Source of the DNA: Enterocloster bolteae | GTDB lineage: Bacteria > Bacillota > Clostridia > Lachnospirales > Lachnospiraceae | Assembly: GCF_002234575.2 (NCBI RefSeq) | Contig: NZ_CP022464.2 | Coordinates: forward strand, 2,232,001 to 2,296,000 | Length of the DNA: 64,000 nt | Direction of reading: 5' to 3' | Shown: positions 50,295 to 58,937 of the stretch, in pieces | Numbering within the stretch: position 1 is the first letter of the stretch | Layout of the letters: every line of letters begins with the position of its first letter | Made by a program: the position numbers and the translations under genes | The notes under the pieces: generated by a model | Databases searched by the model: none | What the model was told of the DNA's origin: nothing | Seen by the model: only the letters and a program-made list of their open reading frames with translations

Positions 50295-51473
50295 ATGTAT
50301 AGAGAATTACTGGAAGAGGCAAAAACCATGGAGGCAGATCTGATTGCCTGGAGGCGCAAGCTTCACACCATGCCGGAACTGGGGCTGGAGCTGCCTGATA
50401 CAAGTACGTTTGTTCGGGAAAAGTTAGAGGAGATGGGGATTCCTTATGAGATTAAGGTCAATGGTTCCTGCGTGGTTGGAATTCTTGGAAAAGGGAGCAG
50501 ATGCTTTATGCTGCGCAGCGATATGGACGGCCTGCCTTTTCAGGAAGAATCAGGGGAGGAATTTGCGTCCCGAAACGGCAGGATGCATGCCTGCGGACAT
50601 GATCTTCACGCTACCGTGCTGCTGGGAGCTGCAAGGCTTTTGAAGCAGCATGAGTCTGAGCTTAAGGGCCAGGTAAAGCTTCTGTTCCAGCCGGGAGAGG
50701 AGACCTTCCAGGGAGCCAGGGCAGCCGTTGAGGAAGGCGTGCTGGACCATCCAAAGGTGGACAGCGCCTTCGCCATGCATGTGGCAGCCCAGATGTCCCC
50801 GGAATATGTTGCCTACGGAAGCCTTCCCATGGCGGGGGTCTATGGATTCAGGATTACCCTGACAGGACAGGGCGGACATGGTTCCAGGCCGGAAAAATGC
50901 ATTGATCCCATCAATACAGGCGTACATGTCTATCTGGCGCTGCAGGAGCTTATTGCAAGGGAGTGCCCGGCCATCTCAGAGACAGCCCTGACCATCGGAC
51001 AGTTCTGCGCGGGCAGCGCCTCCAATGTGATTCCTGAGACTGCCGTCCTGCAGGGAACCATGAGGAGCTTTGACGAAAAAACAATGTCTCATCTGATTGC
51101 ACGGCTGAATGAAATTGTACCTTCCGTGGCAGGGGCCTACCGCACAAAGGCGGAGATTGAGGTGATAAGCGATATTCCCATTGTCAGGTGCAATGAGGAG
51201 CTGAACCAGGAGATTGTGGAAGGGCTTAAGGAGCTGGAGCCGGAGCTGAAGGCGGTCTGCGCTTATCATGTGATGGGATCGGAGGACTTCGCCTATATTT
51301 CCCAAAAAATACCGGCCAGCTATATGTGCATTGGAGCCGGTATCGAGGATGTTTCAAAACGGTATGTGGAGCATAATCCCAAGGTGCGTTTTCATGAGTC
51401 TGCCCTTGTCAAAGGCGCTGCTATTTATGCCGGGACAGCCATGAGATGGCTGGACCTCCATGGAAACCAGTAG
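50295..51473 (+). CDS. M20-family amidohydrolase
   Basis: A 392-aa zinc hydrolase related to hippurate/N-acyl-amino-acid hydrolases. Metal ligands are in MHACGHDLHATVLLGAA and QPGEETFQGA, and the dimerisation domain contains GQGGHGSRPEKCIDP. It cleaves amide bonds of N-acyl or ureido compounds. Divergent from the LysR gene, it is followed 27 bases later by an MFS carrier that may import its substrate. Confidence 0.9.
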   Translation: MYRELLEEAKTMEADLIAWRRKLHTMPELGLELPDTSTFVREKLEEMGIPYEIKVNGSCVVGILGKGSRCFMLRSDMDGLPFQEESGEEFASRNGRMHACGHDLHATVLLGAARLLKQHESELKGQVKLLFQPGEETFQGARAAVEEGVLDHPKVDSAFAMHVAAQMSPEYVAYGSLPMAGVYGFRITLTGQGGHGSRPEKCIDPINTGVHVYLALQELIARECPAISETALTIGQFCAGSASNVIPETAVLQGTMRSFDEKTMSHLIARLNEIVPSVAGAYRTKAEIEVISDIPIVRCNEELNQEIVEGLKELEPELKAVCAYHVMGSEDFAYISQKIPASYMCIGAGIEDVSKRYVEHNPKVRFHESALVKGAAIYAGTAMRWLDLHGNQ

Positions 51474-51500
51474 AACATGTCTGGGGAAAGAGAGGACAAT

Positions 51501-52784
51501 ATGGCGGAAAACAAACGCTTTTTTTACGGTTGGCTCATACTGCTGACCTGTATTCTGATTATGGGGCTGGGGTATGCGCCTCTGGTGAGCTGCGCAAGCC
51601 TGTTCACAAAACCGGTGACAGAGGATCTGGGATTTACCAGGAGCGGATATGCGCTGGTCAGCACCATTGCAGCCCTGATGATGGCATTTATGTCGCCGTT
51701 CATTGGAAAGATCATGTCAAAGCCGTACATGCACAAAGCCCTGGTGGTGTGTATGATTGGAAACTGTCTGGCGTACTACTGTTATTCCTTTGCCAGCACC
51801 CTGCCCCAGTTTTACGTGACAGCAGCCTGTATCGGATTTTTTGAATGCGGCTCCACTATGATTCCGGTCAGCGTACTGATTACCAACTGGTTCAGGAAAA
51901 AGAGGGGACTGGTTATGAGTATTGCCATGGTGGGATCCAGTATAGGCGGAACCATATTAAGCCCCATAATCGGAAACCTCATCGCATCCCAGGGATGGCG
52001 GTTTACATATAAGGCTGTGGGCATAACCAGGCTGGTTATCCTGGTTCCTCTGGTGCTGCTTGTCATCAGGCGGACTCCCGCTGATATGGGGACCAAGGCA
52101 TACGGCGCGGATGAGGAGGGAGAGACAGGAAAGGCCAGGAAAACAGAGCGGGAGTGGAATGTGTCGCTGAAGGAAGTAAAGAAAAAGCCCATGTTCTGGT
52201 GCTTTGTATTGGGATGCACGCTGATTTCAGCCACTGCAGCCGTCATTACACAGATACCGGCCTCGGTTATGGATGCCGGATATGCAACCACCACAGCGGC
52301 CTCCATCGCCTCCTTGTACCTGTTTATTGCCATTCCCGGAAAATTGGTACTGGGACATATTTATGACAGGTATGGTGTGAAGGCAGGAATACTATTTGGA
52401 AATACCATGTTTTTTCTTTCCGTTATTTGTTTGATATTTATTAAACATCAGCCCTTCCTGTACCTGATGGCAATTTTGTTTGGATTCGGGACCTGTATAG
52501 GAACTGTAAGCGCTCCGGTTATCACCAGCGGCATCTTCGGCACAAAACATTACGCAGAAATCTATGGATTCCTGAGTCTGTTTCCCAGCGTGGGATACGC
52601 CCTGGGCGGCCCTCTGATTGCGTCAGCCTATGATTTGACAGGCTCATACAACATTGCCTGGATTATTGTGGCAGCCCTGTCCATCGTCATGACGGCATTT
52701 CTTTTGTACTCCTACAGGGTCAGCCGCGTGTGCATAAAGGAGCAGGAAAAAACTGCTGATAGGGCAAAAAACACAATGCAATAA
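51501..52784 (+). CDS. MFS transporter, OFA (oxalate/formate antiporter-like) family
   Basis: A 427-aa carrier with 12 helices. It opens with FFYGWLILLTCILIMGLGYA, typical of OFA or monocarboxylate-type MFS. WFRKKRGLVMSIAMVGSSIG is the loop motif, and a cytoplasmic Lys/Glu-rich loop precedes helix 7. It probably takes up an organic acid processed by the M20 enzyme. ATG 51501 follows GAGAGG; the frame opens at 51477. Confidence 0.88.
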   Translation: MAENKRFFYGWLILLTCILIMGLGYAPLVSCASLFTKPVTEDLGFTRSGYALVSTIAALMMAFMSPFIGKIMSKPYMHKALVVCMIGNCLAYYCYSFASTLPQFYVTAACIGFFECGSTMIPVSVLITNWFRKKRGLVMSIAMVGSSIGGTILSPIIGNLIASQGWRFTYKAVGITRLVILVPLVLLVIRRTPADMGTKAYGADEEGETGKARKTEREWNVSLKEVKKKPMFWCFVLGCTLISATAAVITQIPASVMDAGYATTTAASIASLYLFIAIPGKLVLGHIYDRYGVKAGILFGNTMFFLSVICLIFIKHQPFLYLMAILFGFGTCIGTVSAPVITSGIFGTKHYAEIYGFLSLFPSVGYALGGPLIASAYDLTGSYNIAWIIVAALSIVMTAFLLYSYRVSRVCIKEQEKTADRAKNTMQ

Positions 52785-52821
52785 CGGCAAAATGCGTTAA
52801 AAATTAAACACATTTTACCTA

Positions 52822-52850
52822 TTGACTGAAAATATTAAGTGTGATACTAT
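52822..52850 (+). promoter_or_regulatory. Promoter of the glycine/serine operon
   Basis: TTGACT (52822-52827), 17-base spacer, TACTAT (52845-52850). It places the start near 52857, about 65 bases before the riboswitch. Confidence 0.65.
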
Positions 52851-52919
52851 GACATTAGCACAAAGCAGAATCATATAGAAATGCTTTTGTTGACAATTTT
52901 ATATAATCGGATGATGGAT

Positions 52920-53050
52920 TCGGGAGAGACTGCACAGGCAGCGCCGAAGGGGAAGCGAAGAACTCTCAGGCAAAAGAACCGGATACTGGACGAAACTCTG
53001 GAAAGCGATAGCACCGACGAAGCCAAATCTTTCAGGTACAAAGACAGAGC
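52920..53050 (+). ncRNA. Tandem glycine riboswitch
   Basis: The first aptamer contains GGGAGAGAC, GCGCCGAAGGGG and ACTCTCAGGCAAAAGAACC. The second contains CTCTGGAAAGCG, CACCGACGAAGCC and TTTCAGGTACAAAGACAGAG, with CTCTG (52996-53000) pairing with CAGAG (53045-53049). These are the conserved glycine aptamer blocks in the usual double arrangement. A terminator follows directly, so glycine binding probably permits transcription of glyA and the cleavage genes. Confidence 0.92.
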
Positions 53051-53082
53051 GCATGAACATTATTTGTTCGTGCGCTTTTTTT
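53049..53082 (+). terminator. Riboswitch expression-platform terminator
   Basis: GCGCATGAACA (53049-53059) pairs with TGTTCGTGCGC (53065-53075), followed by seven T. Its first bases overlap the second aptamer's closing stem, which allows the switch. Confidence 0.85.
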
Positions 53083-53260
53083 GATATCCGGGTCATGGAT
53101 ACAGGGCATGTGTGTATACGGGCCTCCTTCAAAAAAAGCGCGCGGTACAAACAGGGAGGTGGTATGGTTTCGGAGGCGGAAACAGGGCATATGGATGTGT
53201 TTGTGATGAAGGGCATATGGATATGTCCGTGATGAAAAATAAAAAGGAGGATATGAACCA

Positions 53261-54508
53261 ATGGTTGAACAGGTAATGGATTTTATTGAAGGATATGACA
53301 AGGAGATAGGGGAGGCAATCAAGGCGGAGTGCGGACGCCAGAGAAGGAATCTGGAGCTGATTGCTTCCGAGAACATTGTGTCGGAGCCCGTGATGGCTGC
53401 CATGGGAACGGTTCTCACCAACAAATACGCAGAAGGATATTCAGGAAAACGCTATTACGGCGGATGTGAGTTTGTGGACGTGGTGGAGACCATTGCCATT
53501 GAACGGGCAAAGAAGCTGTTTGGATGCGACTATGTGAATGTACAGCCTCATTCCGGAGCCCAGGCCAACATGGCTGTGTTCGTAGCCATGTTAAAGCCGG
53601 GCGACACGGTTATGGGCATGAACCTGGACCACGGCGGCCATCTGACACACGGAAGCCCTGTGAATTTCTCAGGACTGTACTTCAACATTGTGCCCTACGG
53701 CGTCAATGAGGATGGGTACATTGATTATGACAAACTGGAGGAAACAGCAGTTGCCTCCAAGCCGAAACTTATCATCGCAGGGGCCAGCGCCTACTGCCGG
53801 ACCATTGATTTTAAGCGGTTCAGAGAAGTGGCCGACAAGGTGGGAGCTTACCTGATGGTGGATATGGCTCACATCGCCGGGCTGGTGGCGGCAGGTGTGC
53901 ATCCCAGTCCCATTCCATATGCGGACGTGGTAACCACAACGACCCACAAGACCTTAAGGGGTCCAAGGGGCGGCATGATTCTGGCCAACCAGGCAGTGGC
54001 AGACAAATTCAATTTCAATAAGGCCATTTTCCCGGGAATCCAGGGCGGACCTTTGGAGCATGTCATTGCAGCCAAGGCAGTCTGCTTCGGTGAGGCGCTG
54101 CGGCCGGAGTTCAAGGCTTACCAGGAGCAGGTGGTTAAGAACGCAGCAGCCCTGGCGGCAGCTCTTAAAAGGCAGGGTTTTAACATTCTCACAGGAGGAA
54201 CAGATAACCACCTGATGCTGGTGGACCTGAGGGGAATGGACGTATCCGGCAAGGAACTTCAAAACCGCTGCGACCAGGTATACATCACTCTGAATAAGAA
54301 CACGGTTCCCAATGATCCCAGAAGCCCCTTTGTCACCTCGGGCGTGCGCATCGGAACACCGGCAGTCACCTCCAGGGGACTGAAGGAAGAAGATATGGAA
54401 AAGATTGCTGAGTGCATCTGGCTGGCAGCCACTGATTTTGAGGCTAAGGCTGATTATATCAGAGGCGAGGTTGACAAAATCTGCGGTAAATATCCGCTGT
54501 ACCAGTAA
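53261..54508 (+). CDS. glyA: Serine hydroxymethyltransferase
   Basis: A 415-aa PLP enzyme that interconverts serine and glycine with tetrahydrofolate. RRNLELIASENIVSEPV opens the fold, and the PLP lysine is in VTTTTHKTLRGPRGG. It is preceded by AAAGGAGGATATGAACC. First gene behind the glycine riboswitch, so under glycine control here it likely turns excess glycine into serine for deamination by SdaAAB downstream. Confidence 0.96.
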   Translation: MVEQVMDFIEGYDKEIGEAIKAECGRQRRNLELIASENIVSEPVMAAMGTVLTNKYAEGYSGKRYYGGCEFVDVVETIAIERAKKLFGCDYVNVQPHSGAQANMAVFVAMLKPGDTVMGMNLDHGGHLTHGSPVNFSGLYFNIVPYGVNEDGYIDYDKLEETAVASKPKLIIAGASAYCRTIDFKRFREVADKVGAYLMVDMAHIAGLVAAGVHPSPIPYADVVTTTTHKTLRGPRGGMILANQAVADKFNFNKAIFPGIQGGPLEHVIAAKAVCFGEALRPEFKAYQEQVVKNAAALAAALKRQGFNILTGGTDNHLMLVDLRGMDVSGKELQNRCDQVYITLNKNTVPNDPRSPFVTSGVRIGTPAVTSRGLKEEDMEKIAECIWLAATDFEAKADYIRGEVDKICGKYPLYQ

Positions 54509-54593
54509 GCTGCCGGGAAACTGGAAATGAGACGAAGCAGTTGGGGAACTGTTGAGATACAACCATAGAATATGGAAAAAAGGAGCAGAGAAT

Positions 54594-55682
54594 ATGGAAT
54601 TAAAGACACCGCTGTATGACATGCATGTAAAGTATAAGGGAAAGATTGTGCCGTTTGCAGGCTACCTCCTTCCGGTTCAGTACGAAAAGGGAGTGATTGC
54701 GGAGCACATGGCAGTGCGTGAGCAGTGCGGCCTTTTCGATGTGTCCCATATGGGCGAGATTTTGTTAAGCGGGCCGGATGCCCTGAAGAATGTGAATATG
54801 CTTCTGACCAATGATTATACGGTCATGGAGGACGGTACAGCCAGATACAGCCCCATGTGCAACGAGGCAGGAGGCGTGGTGGACGACCTGATTGTCTATA
54901 AAATTAAGGACAACAGCTATTTCATCGTTGTCAACGCATCCAACAAGGATAAGGATTACCAGTGGATGAAGGACCATGTGTCCGGTGATGTGGAGCTTAA
55001 GGACATATCCGGCCAGGTGGGCCAGCTTGCCCTTCAGGGACCAAAAGCCCTGGATGTACTTAAGAAGGTGGCGGACCCGGATGCCATCCCGGATAAGTAT
55101 TATACCTTTAAGAAGGACTGCTGCATAGACGGTATTCCCTGCATCATCTCCAAAACAGGGTATACAGGCGAGGATGGAGTGGAAATCTACATGGCCGGGA
55201 ACGACGCTCCCAGGCTGTGGGAGCTTTTGCTGGAGGCCGGCAGGGAGGAAGGGCTGATACCCTGCGGCCTGGGAGCCAGGGATACCCTGCGTCTGGAGGC
55301 ATCCATGCCCCTTTACGGACATGAGATGGATGACACCATCACTCCGAAGGAGGCAGGTCTTGGTATCTTTGTCAAGATGGATAAGGAGGACTTTATCGGC
55401 AAAAAGGCATTGCAGGAAAAGGGACCTCTTACCAGGAAGCGCGTGGGACTTAAGGTTACGGGCAGGGGCATCATCCGAGAGCATGAGCCGGTATTTGCCG
55501 GGGAACAGCAGATTGGAACCACCACGTCCGGCACCCATTGCCCGTATCTGGGATATCCGGCAGCCATGGCATTGGTGGATATTGCATACAAGGAGCCGGG
55601 CACCCAGGTCGAGGTGGATGTGAGAGGCCGCAGGGTTGGAGCGGAAGTGGTGAAGCTTCCATTTTATAAGAGAGAGAAATAA
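54594..55682 (+). CDS. gcvT: Glycine cleavage system T protein (aminomethyltransferase)
   Basis: A 362-aa enzyme that moves the methylene group from the aminomethyl-lipoyl H protein to tetrahydrofolate, releasing ammonia. LYDMHVKYKGKIVPFAGYLL and FDVSHMGEI at the N-terminus and GLGARDTLRLEASMPLYGHE later are GcvT blocks. ATG 54594 follows AAAAGGAGC; the frame extends to 54552 without a ribosome site. Confidence 0.95.
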   Translation: MELKTPLYDMHVKYKGKIVPFAGYLLPVQYEKGVIAEHMAVREQCGLFDVSHMGEILLSGPDALKNVNMLLTNDYTVMEDGTARYSPMCNEAGGVVDDLIVYKIKDNSYFIVVNASNKDKDYQWMKDHVSGDVELKDISGQVGQLALQGPKALDVLKKVADPDAIPDKYYTFKKDCCIDGIPCIISKTGYTGEDGVEIYMAGNDAPRLWELLLEAGREEGLIPCGLGARDTLRLEASMPLYGHEMDDTITPKEAGLGIFVKMDKEDFIGKKALQEKGPLTRKRVGLKVTGRGIIREHEPVFAGEQQIGTTTSGTHCPYLGYPAAMALVDIAYKEPGTQVEVDVRGRRVGAEVVKLPFYKREK

Positions 55683-55723
55683 GCAGGGATTATGAAATGC
55701 TCAAAACAAGGAGGAAATAAAAA

Positions 55724-56101
55724 ATGAACGTGCCAAAGGAATTAATGTATACAAAATCCCATGAGTGGGTAAAAACAGTGGATGACACAACCGTGACAGT
55801 AGGACTTACGGATTATGCCCAGGATGCTCTGGGAGACCTGGTGTTTGTAAACCTTCCGGAGCCGGGAGACGATGTGACGGCAGGCGAGGCATTTTCAGAT
55901 GTGGAGTCTGTGAAGGCAGTATCAGATGTACTTTCTCCTGTTACCGGCCAGGTAGAGGAAATCAACGAGGAACTGTTAGACAGTCCGGAATCTGTAAACC
56001 AGAGCCCCTATGATGCATGGTTCATCAAAGTAAAAGACGTAAGCGGCAAAGAGGAACTGATGGACGGGGAGGCCTACGAGGCATATCTGGAAACACTGTA
56101 G
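55724..56101 (+). CDS. gcvH: Glycine cleavage system H protein
   Basis: A 125-aa lipoyl carrier. The lipoylated Lys64 lies in DVESVKAVSDVLSP. It starts VPKELMYTKSHEWV, typical of GcvH. It shuttles the aminomethyl group between GcvP, GcvT and the lipoamide dehydrogenase. No lipoate ligase is visible in the window. Confidence 0.96.
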   Translation: MNVPKELMYTKSHEWVKTVDDTTVTVGLTDYAQDALGDLVFVNLPEPGDDVTAGEAFSDVESVKAVSDVLSPVTGQVEEINEELLDSPESVNQSPYDAWFIKVKDVSGKEELMDGEAYEAYLETL

Positions 56102-56125
56102 ACATCTTGAAAAGGAGGTGGACCC

Positions 56126-57445
56126 ATGGGTTCTTATGTACCCAATACCAGTGAAGAGCAGCAGGAAATGCTCAGGGAAATCGGCTTTGACAGCTTTGAG
56201 GCGCTGTTTTCCCATATCCCCCGGGAGGTCCGTGTAAAAGGCGGTTTAAAGCTTCCTGAGGGGCTTGGCGAAATGGAAGTCATCGGGAAGATGAAGGAAA
56301 TCGCAAAACAGAATGTGGTGTTTAAACATATATTCAGAGGGGCGGGAGCATACAGCCATTACATACCTTCCATTGTAAAGAGCGTGGTATCCAAGGAGGA
56401 ATTTCTTACATCCTATACCCCTTACCAGGCCGAGATCAGCCAGGGCATTCTTCAGTCCATATTTGAATATCAGACCATGCTCTGCCAGCTTACAGGCATG
56501 GATGTGTCCAATGCTTCTGTCTATGACGGGGCCACGGCAGCAGCCGAGGCAGCGGCCATGTGCAGGGACAGGAAGAGAAGCAGGGTATATCTGTCCGAAA
56601 CCACCCATCCGCTGGTCACGGAGGTGGTAAAGACTTACTGCTTCGGAAGCGGAGCCCAGGTGGTGATGGTTCCTGAAAAGGACGGAGTCACGGACGCGGA
56701 CGCCTTAAGGGAATTAATGGACGGCACGGCAGCCTGCTTCTATGTGCAGCAGCCTAACTACTATGGCAATCTGGAGGATTGCAGCCTTCTGGGAGAAATC
56801 ACCCATGAAAAGGGAGCCAAATATATCATGGGCTGCAACCCCATCTCCCTGGCGCTCCTGCCTACGCCGGCAGAATGCGGGGCGGACATTGCGGTGGGAG
56901 ACGGCCAGCCCCTGGGCATGCCTCTCAGCTTCGGAGGACCGTACCTGGGCTTTATGACAGCCACATCAGCTATGGGAAGGAAGCTTCCGGGCAGAATCGT
57001 GGGAGAGACAAAGGATGTGGACGGCAGGAGGGCGTATGTGCTGACCCTTCAGGCCAGAGAACAGCATATCAGACGTGAAAAGGCCAGCTCCAACGTGTGC
57101 TCCAACCAGGCTCTCTGCGCCCTGACTGCCAGCGTATATATGGCGGCCATGGGAGCAGATGGATTAAGAAAGACCGCTGTTCTCTGTACCTCCAAAGCAC
57201 ATTACCTGAAGGAACAACTGGAACAGGCCGGCCTCACGGCCAGGTATGACAGGGAATTCTTCCATGAGTTCGTCACTGAAAGCGATACGGACAGCGGCCT
57301 AATCTTAAAAGCTCTGGAGGAGAAGGGAATCCTGGGAGGACTGCCTCTGAGCCACAGGGAGATTCTCTGGTGCGCCACTGAGCAGAACCGGAAGGAAGAT
57401 ATGGACCAGGCGGTTCAAATCGTGAAGGAGGTATGCGGAGCATGA
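56126..57445 (+). CDS. gcvPA: Glycine dehydrogenase (decarboxylating) subunit 1
   Basis: A 439-aa N-terminal half of the split P protein. It opens SYVPNTSEEQQEMLREIGFD, with YTPYQAEISQGILQSIFEYQ and REQHIRREKASSNVCSNQAL as conserved blocks. Together with GcvPB it decarboxylates glycine and loads the remainder onto GcvH. The stop overlaps the next start as ATGA. Confidence 0.95.
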   Translation: MGSYVPNTSEEQQEMLREIGFDSFEALFSHIPREVRVKGGLKLPEGLGEMEVIGKMKEIAKQNVVFKHIFRGAGAYSHYIPSIVKSVVSKEEFLTSYTPYQAEISQGILQSIFEYQTMLCQLTGMDVSNASVYDGATAAAEAAAMCRDRKRSRVYLSETTHPLVTEVVKTYCFGSGAQVVMVPEKDGVTDADALRELMDGTAACFYVQQPNYYGNLEDCSLLGEITHEKGAKYIMGCNPISLALLPTPAECGADIAVGDGQPLGMPLSFGGPYLGFMTATSAMGRKLPGRIVGETKDVDGRRAYVLTLQAREQHIRREKASSNVCSNQALCALTASVYMAAMGADGLRKTAVLCTSKAHYLKEQLEQAGLTARYDREFFHEFVTESDTDSGLILKALEEKGILGGLPLSHREILWCATEQNRKEDMDQAVQIVKEVCGA

Positions 57446-58839
57446 AATTAATATTTGAAAAAGGAACTCCCGGCAGGCACTGCCACCTGCTTCCGGACTG
57501 CGACGTGCCGGTCCATCAGATAGGAGTTGGCAGGAAGGAGAAGCTGAATCTGCCGGAGCTCTCTGAAAATGAAATCAGCAGACATTATACCGGCCTTGCG
57601 GGGCGCGCCCACGGCGTCAACAACGGTTTCTACCCCCTTGGCTCCTGCACCATGAAGTATAACCCAAAGGTAAATGAGGAGGCGGCGTCGCTGGAGGGCT
57701 TTGCGGGCATCCATCCGCTGCAGCCGGAACATACGGTCCGGGGCGCCCTCAGGGTATTCGATCTGGCGGAGCAGTATCTGTGCGAGATAACCGGTATGGA
57801 TGCAATGACCTTCCAGCCCGCGGCAGGCGCCCATGGGGAATTTACGGGTCTGCTGCTGATTAAGGCTTACCATCACTCCAGAGGGGATGAAAAGAGGACG
57901 AAAATCATTGTTCCGGACTCTGCCCACGGCACCAATCCCGCCAGCGCCACCATGGCCGGCTACAGCGTTGTCAGCATCCCCTCCAGGGAGGACGGATGTG
58001 TGGATCTGGATAAGCTTAAGGAGGCAGTGGGGGAGGACACGGCAGGACTGATGCTGACCAATCCAAACACGGTAGGGCTCTTTGACAAGAATATCCTGGA
58101 GATTACCCGCATTGTCCACGATGGGGGAGGGCTGTGCTATTACGACGGAGCCAACCTCAACGCGGTCATGGGCATTGTGAGGCCGGGAGATATGGGATTT
58201 GACGTAATCCACCTGAACCTCCACAAGACATTTTCCACGCCTCACGGCGGGGGCGGTCCGGGAAGCGGCCCTGTCGGCTGCAAGGAATTCCTGCGTCCCT
58301 TCCTTCCGGGCTTTATGGTTAAGGGGCCGCAATCCATTGGAAGCGTGAAGATGTTCTATGGAAACTTCGGGGTGGTGGTAAAGGCGCTGGCCTACATCAT
58401 GACCCTGGGCAGGGAAGGCATTCCCGAGGCGTCATCCAATGCAGTGTTAAATGCCAATTATATGATGAATAAGCTGTCAGACCTGTATCAGATGGCTTAC
58501 AATGAAACCTGCATGCATGAGTTTGTGATGACGCTGGAGGATTTGAAGCACGATATCAATGTGTCGGCCATGGATATTGCCAAGGCACTTCTGGATTACG
58601 GCATTCATCCCCCCACCATGTATTTCCCGCTGATTGTCCATGAGGCCCTGATGGTGGAGCCCACTGAGACAGAGTCAAAGGAAACCCTGGACGAAGCCAT
58701 TGAGGTGTTCCGCAGCATATATGAAAAAGCAAAGGCAGATCCGCAGAGCCTTCACCAGGCTCCAGTCAAAACACCGGTCCGCAGGCTGGACGAGGTAACT
58801 GCGGCAAGAAAGCCGGTGCTGCGCTATATCGGGGAGTAA
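57442..58839 (+). CDS. gcvPB: Glycine dehydrogenase (decarboxylating) subunit 2
   Basis: A 465-aa PLP-binding half of the P protein. The PLP lysine is in LNLHKTFSTPHGGGGPGSGP. Also conserved are TGLAGRAHGVNNGFYPLGSC and TMKYNPK at the start. I chose ATG 57442 because it overlaps the gcvPA stop (ATGA) and lies ten bases behind AAGGAGG; ATG 57433 is nearly on top of that site. Confidence 0.95.
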   Translation: MKLIFEKGTPGRHCHLLPDCDVPVHQIGVGRKEKLNLPELSENEISRHYTGLAGRAHGVNNGFYPLGSCTMKYNPKVNEEAASLEGFAGIHPLQPEHTVRGALRVFDLAEQYLCEITGMDAMTFQPAAGAHGEFTGLLLIKAYHHSRGDEKRTKIIVPDSAHGTNPASATMAGYSVVSIPSREDGCVDLDKLKEAVGEDTAGLMLTNPNTVGLFDKNILEITRIVHDGGGLCYYDGANLNAVMGIVRPGDMGFDVIHLNLHKTFSTPHGGGGPGSGPVGCKEFLRPFLPGFMVKGPQSIGSVKMFYGNFGVVVKALAYIMTLGREGIPEASSNAVLNANYMMNKLSDLYQMAYNETCMHEFVMTLEDLKHDINVSAMDIAKALLDYGIHPPTMYFPLIVHEALMVEPTETESKETLDEAIEVFRSIYEKAKADPQSLHQAPVKTPVRRLDEVTAARKPVLRYIGE

Positions 58840-58874
58840 GTAACTGATTTACGAAAAAATACAGGCAGTGCTCA

Positions 58875-58908
58875 GGAGCGTGTTGAAATAAATTTTCAGA
58901 CACGCTCC
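58875..58908. repeat. Intergenic palindrome, copy 2
   Basis: GGAGCGTGT (58875-58883) and ACACGCTCC (58900-58908) enclose an AT-rich inner dyad (TGAAAT...ATTTTCA). It resembles the palindrome at 19608-19638 (shared GCGTGT and TCAGACACGCTC). No T-run. Confidence 0.5.
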
Positions 58909-58937
58909 AGCGCTCTTTGGCGGCAATAGGAGGAAAG

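Noticed and set aside
52890..52907. TTGACA and TATAAT near the glycine riboswitch as its promoter
   Set aside because: The hexamers are only six bases apart; the upstream TTGACT/TACTAT pair has correct spacing.
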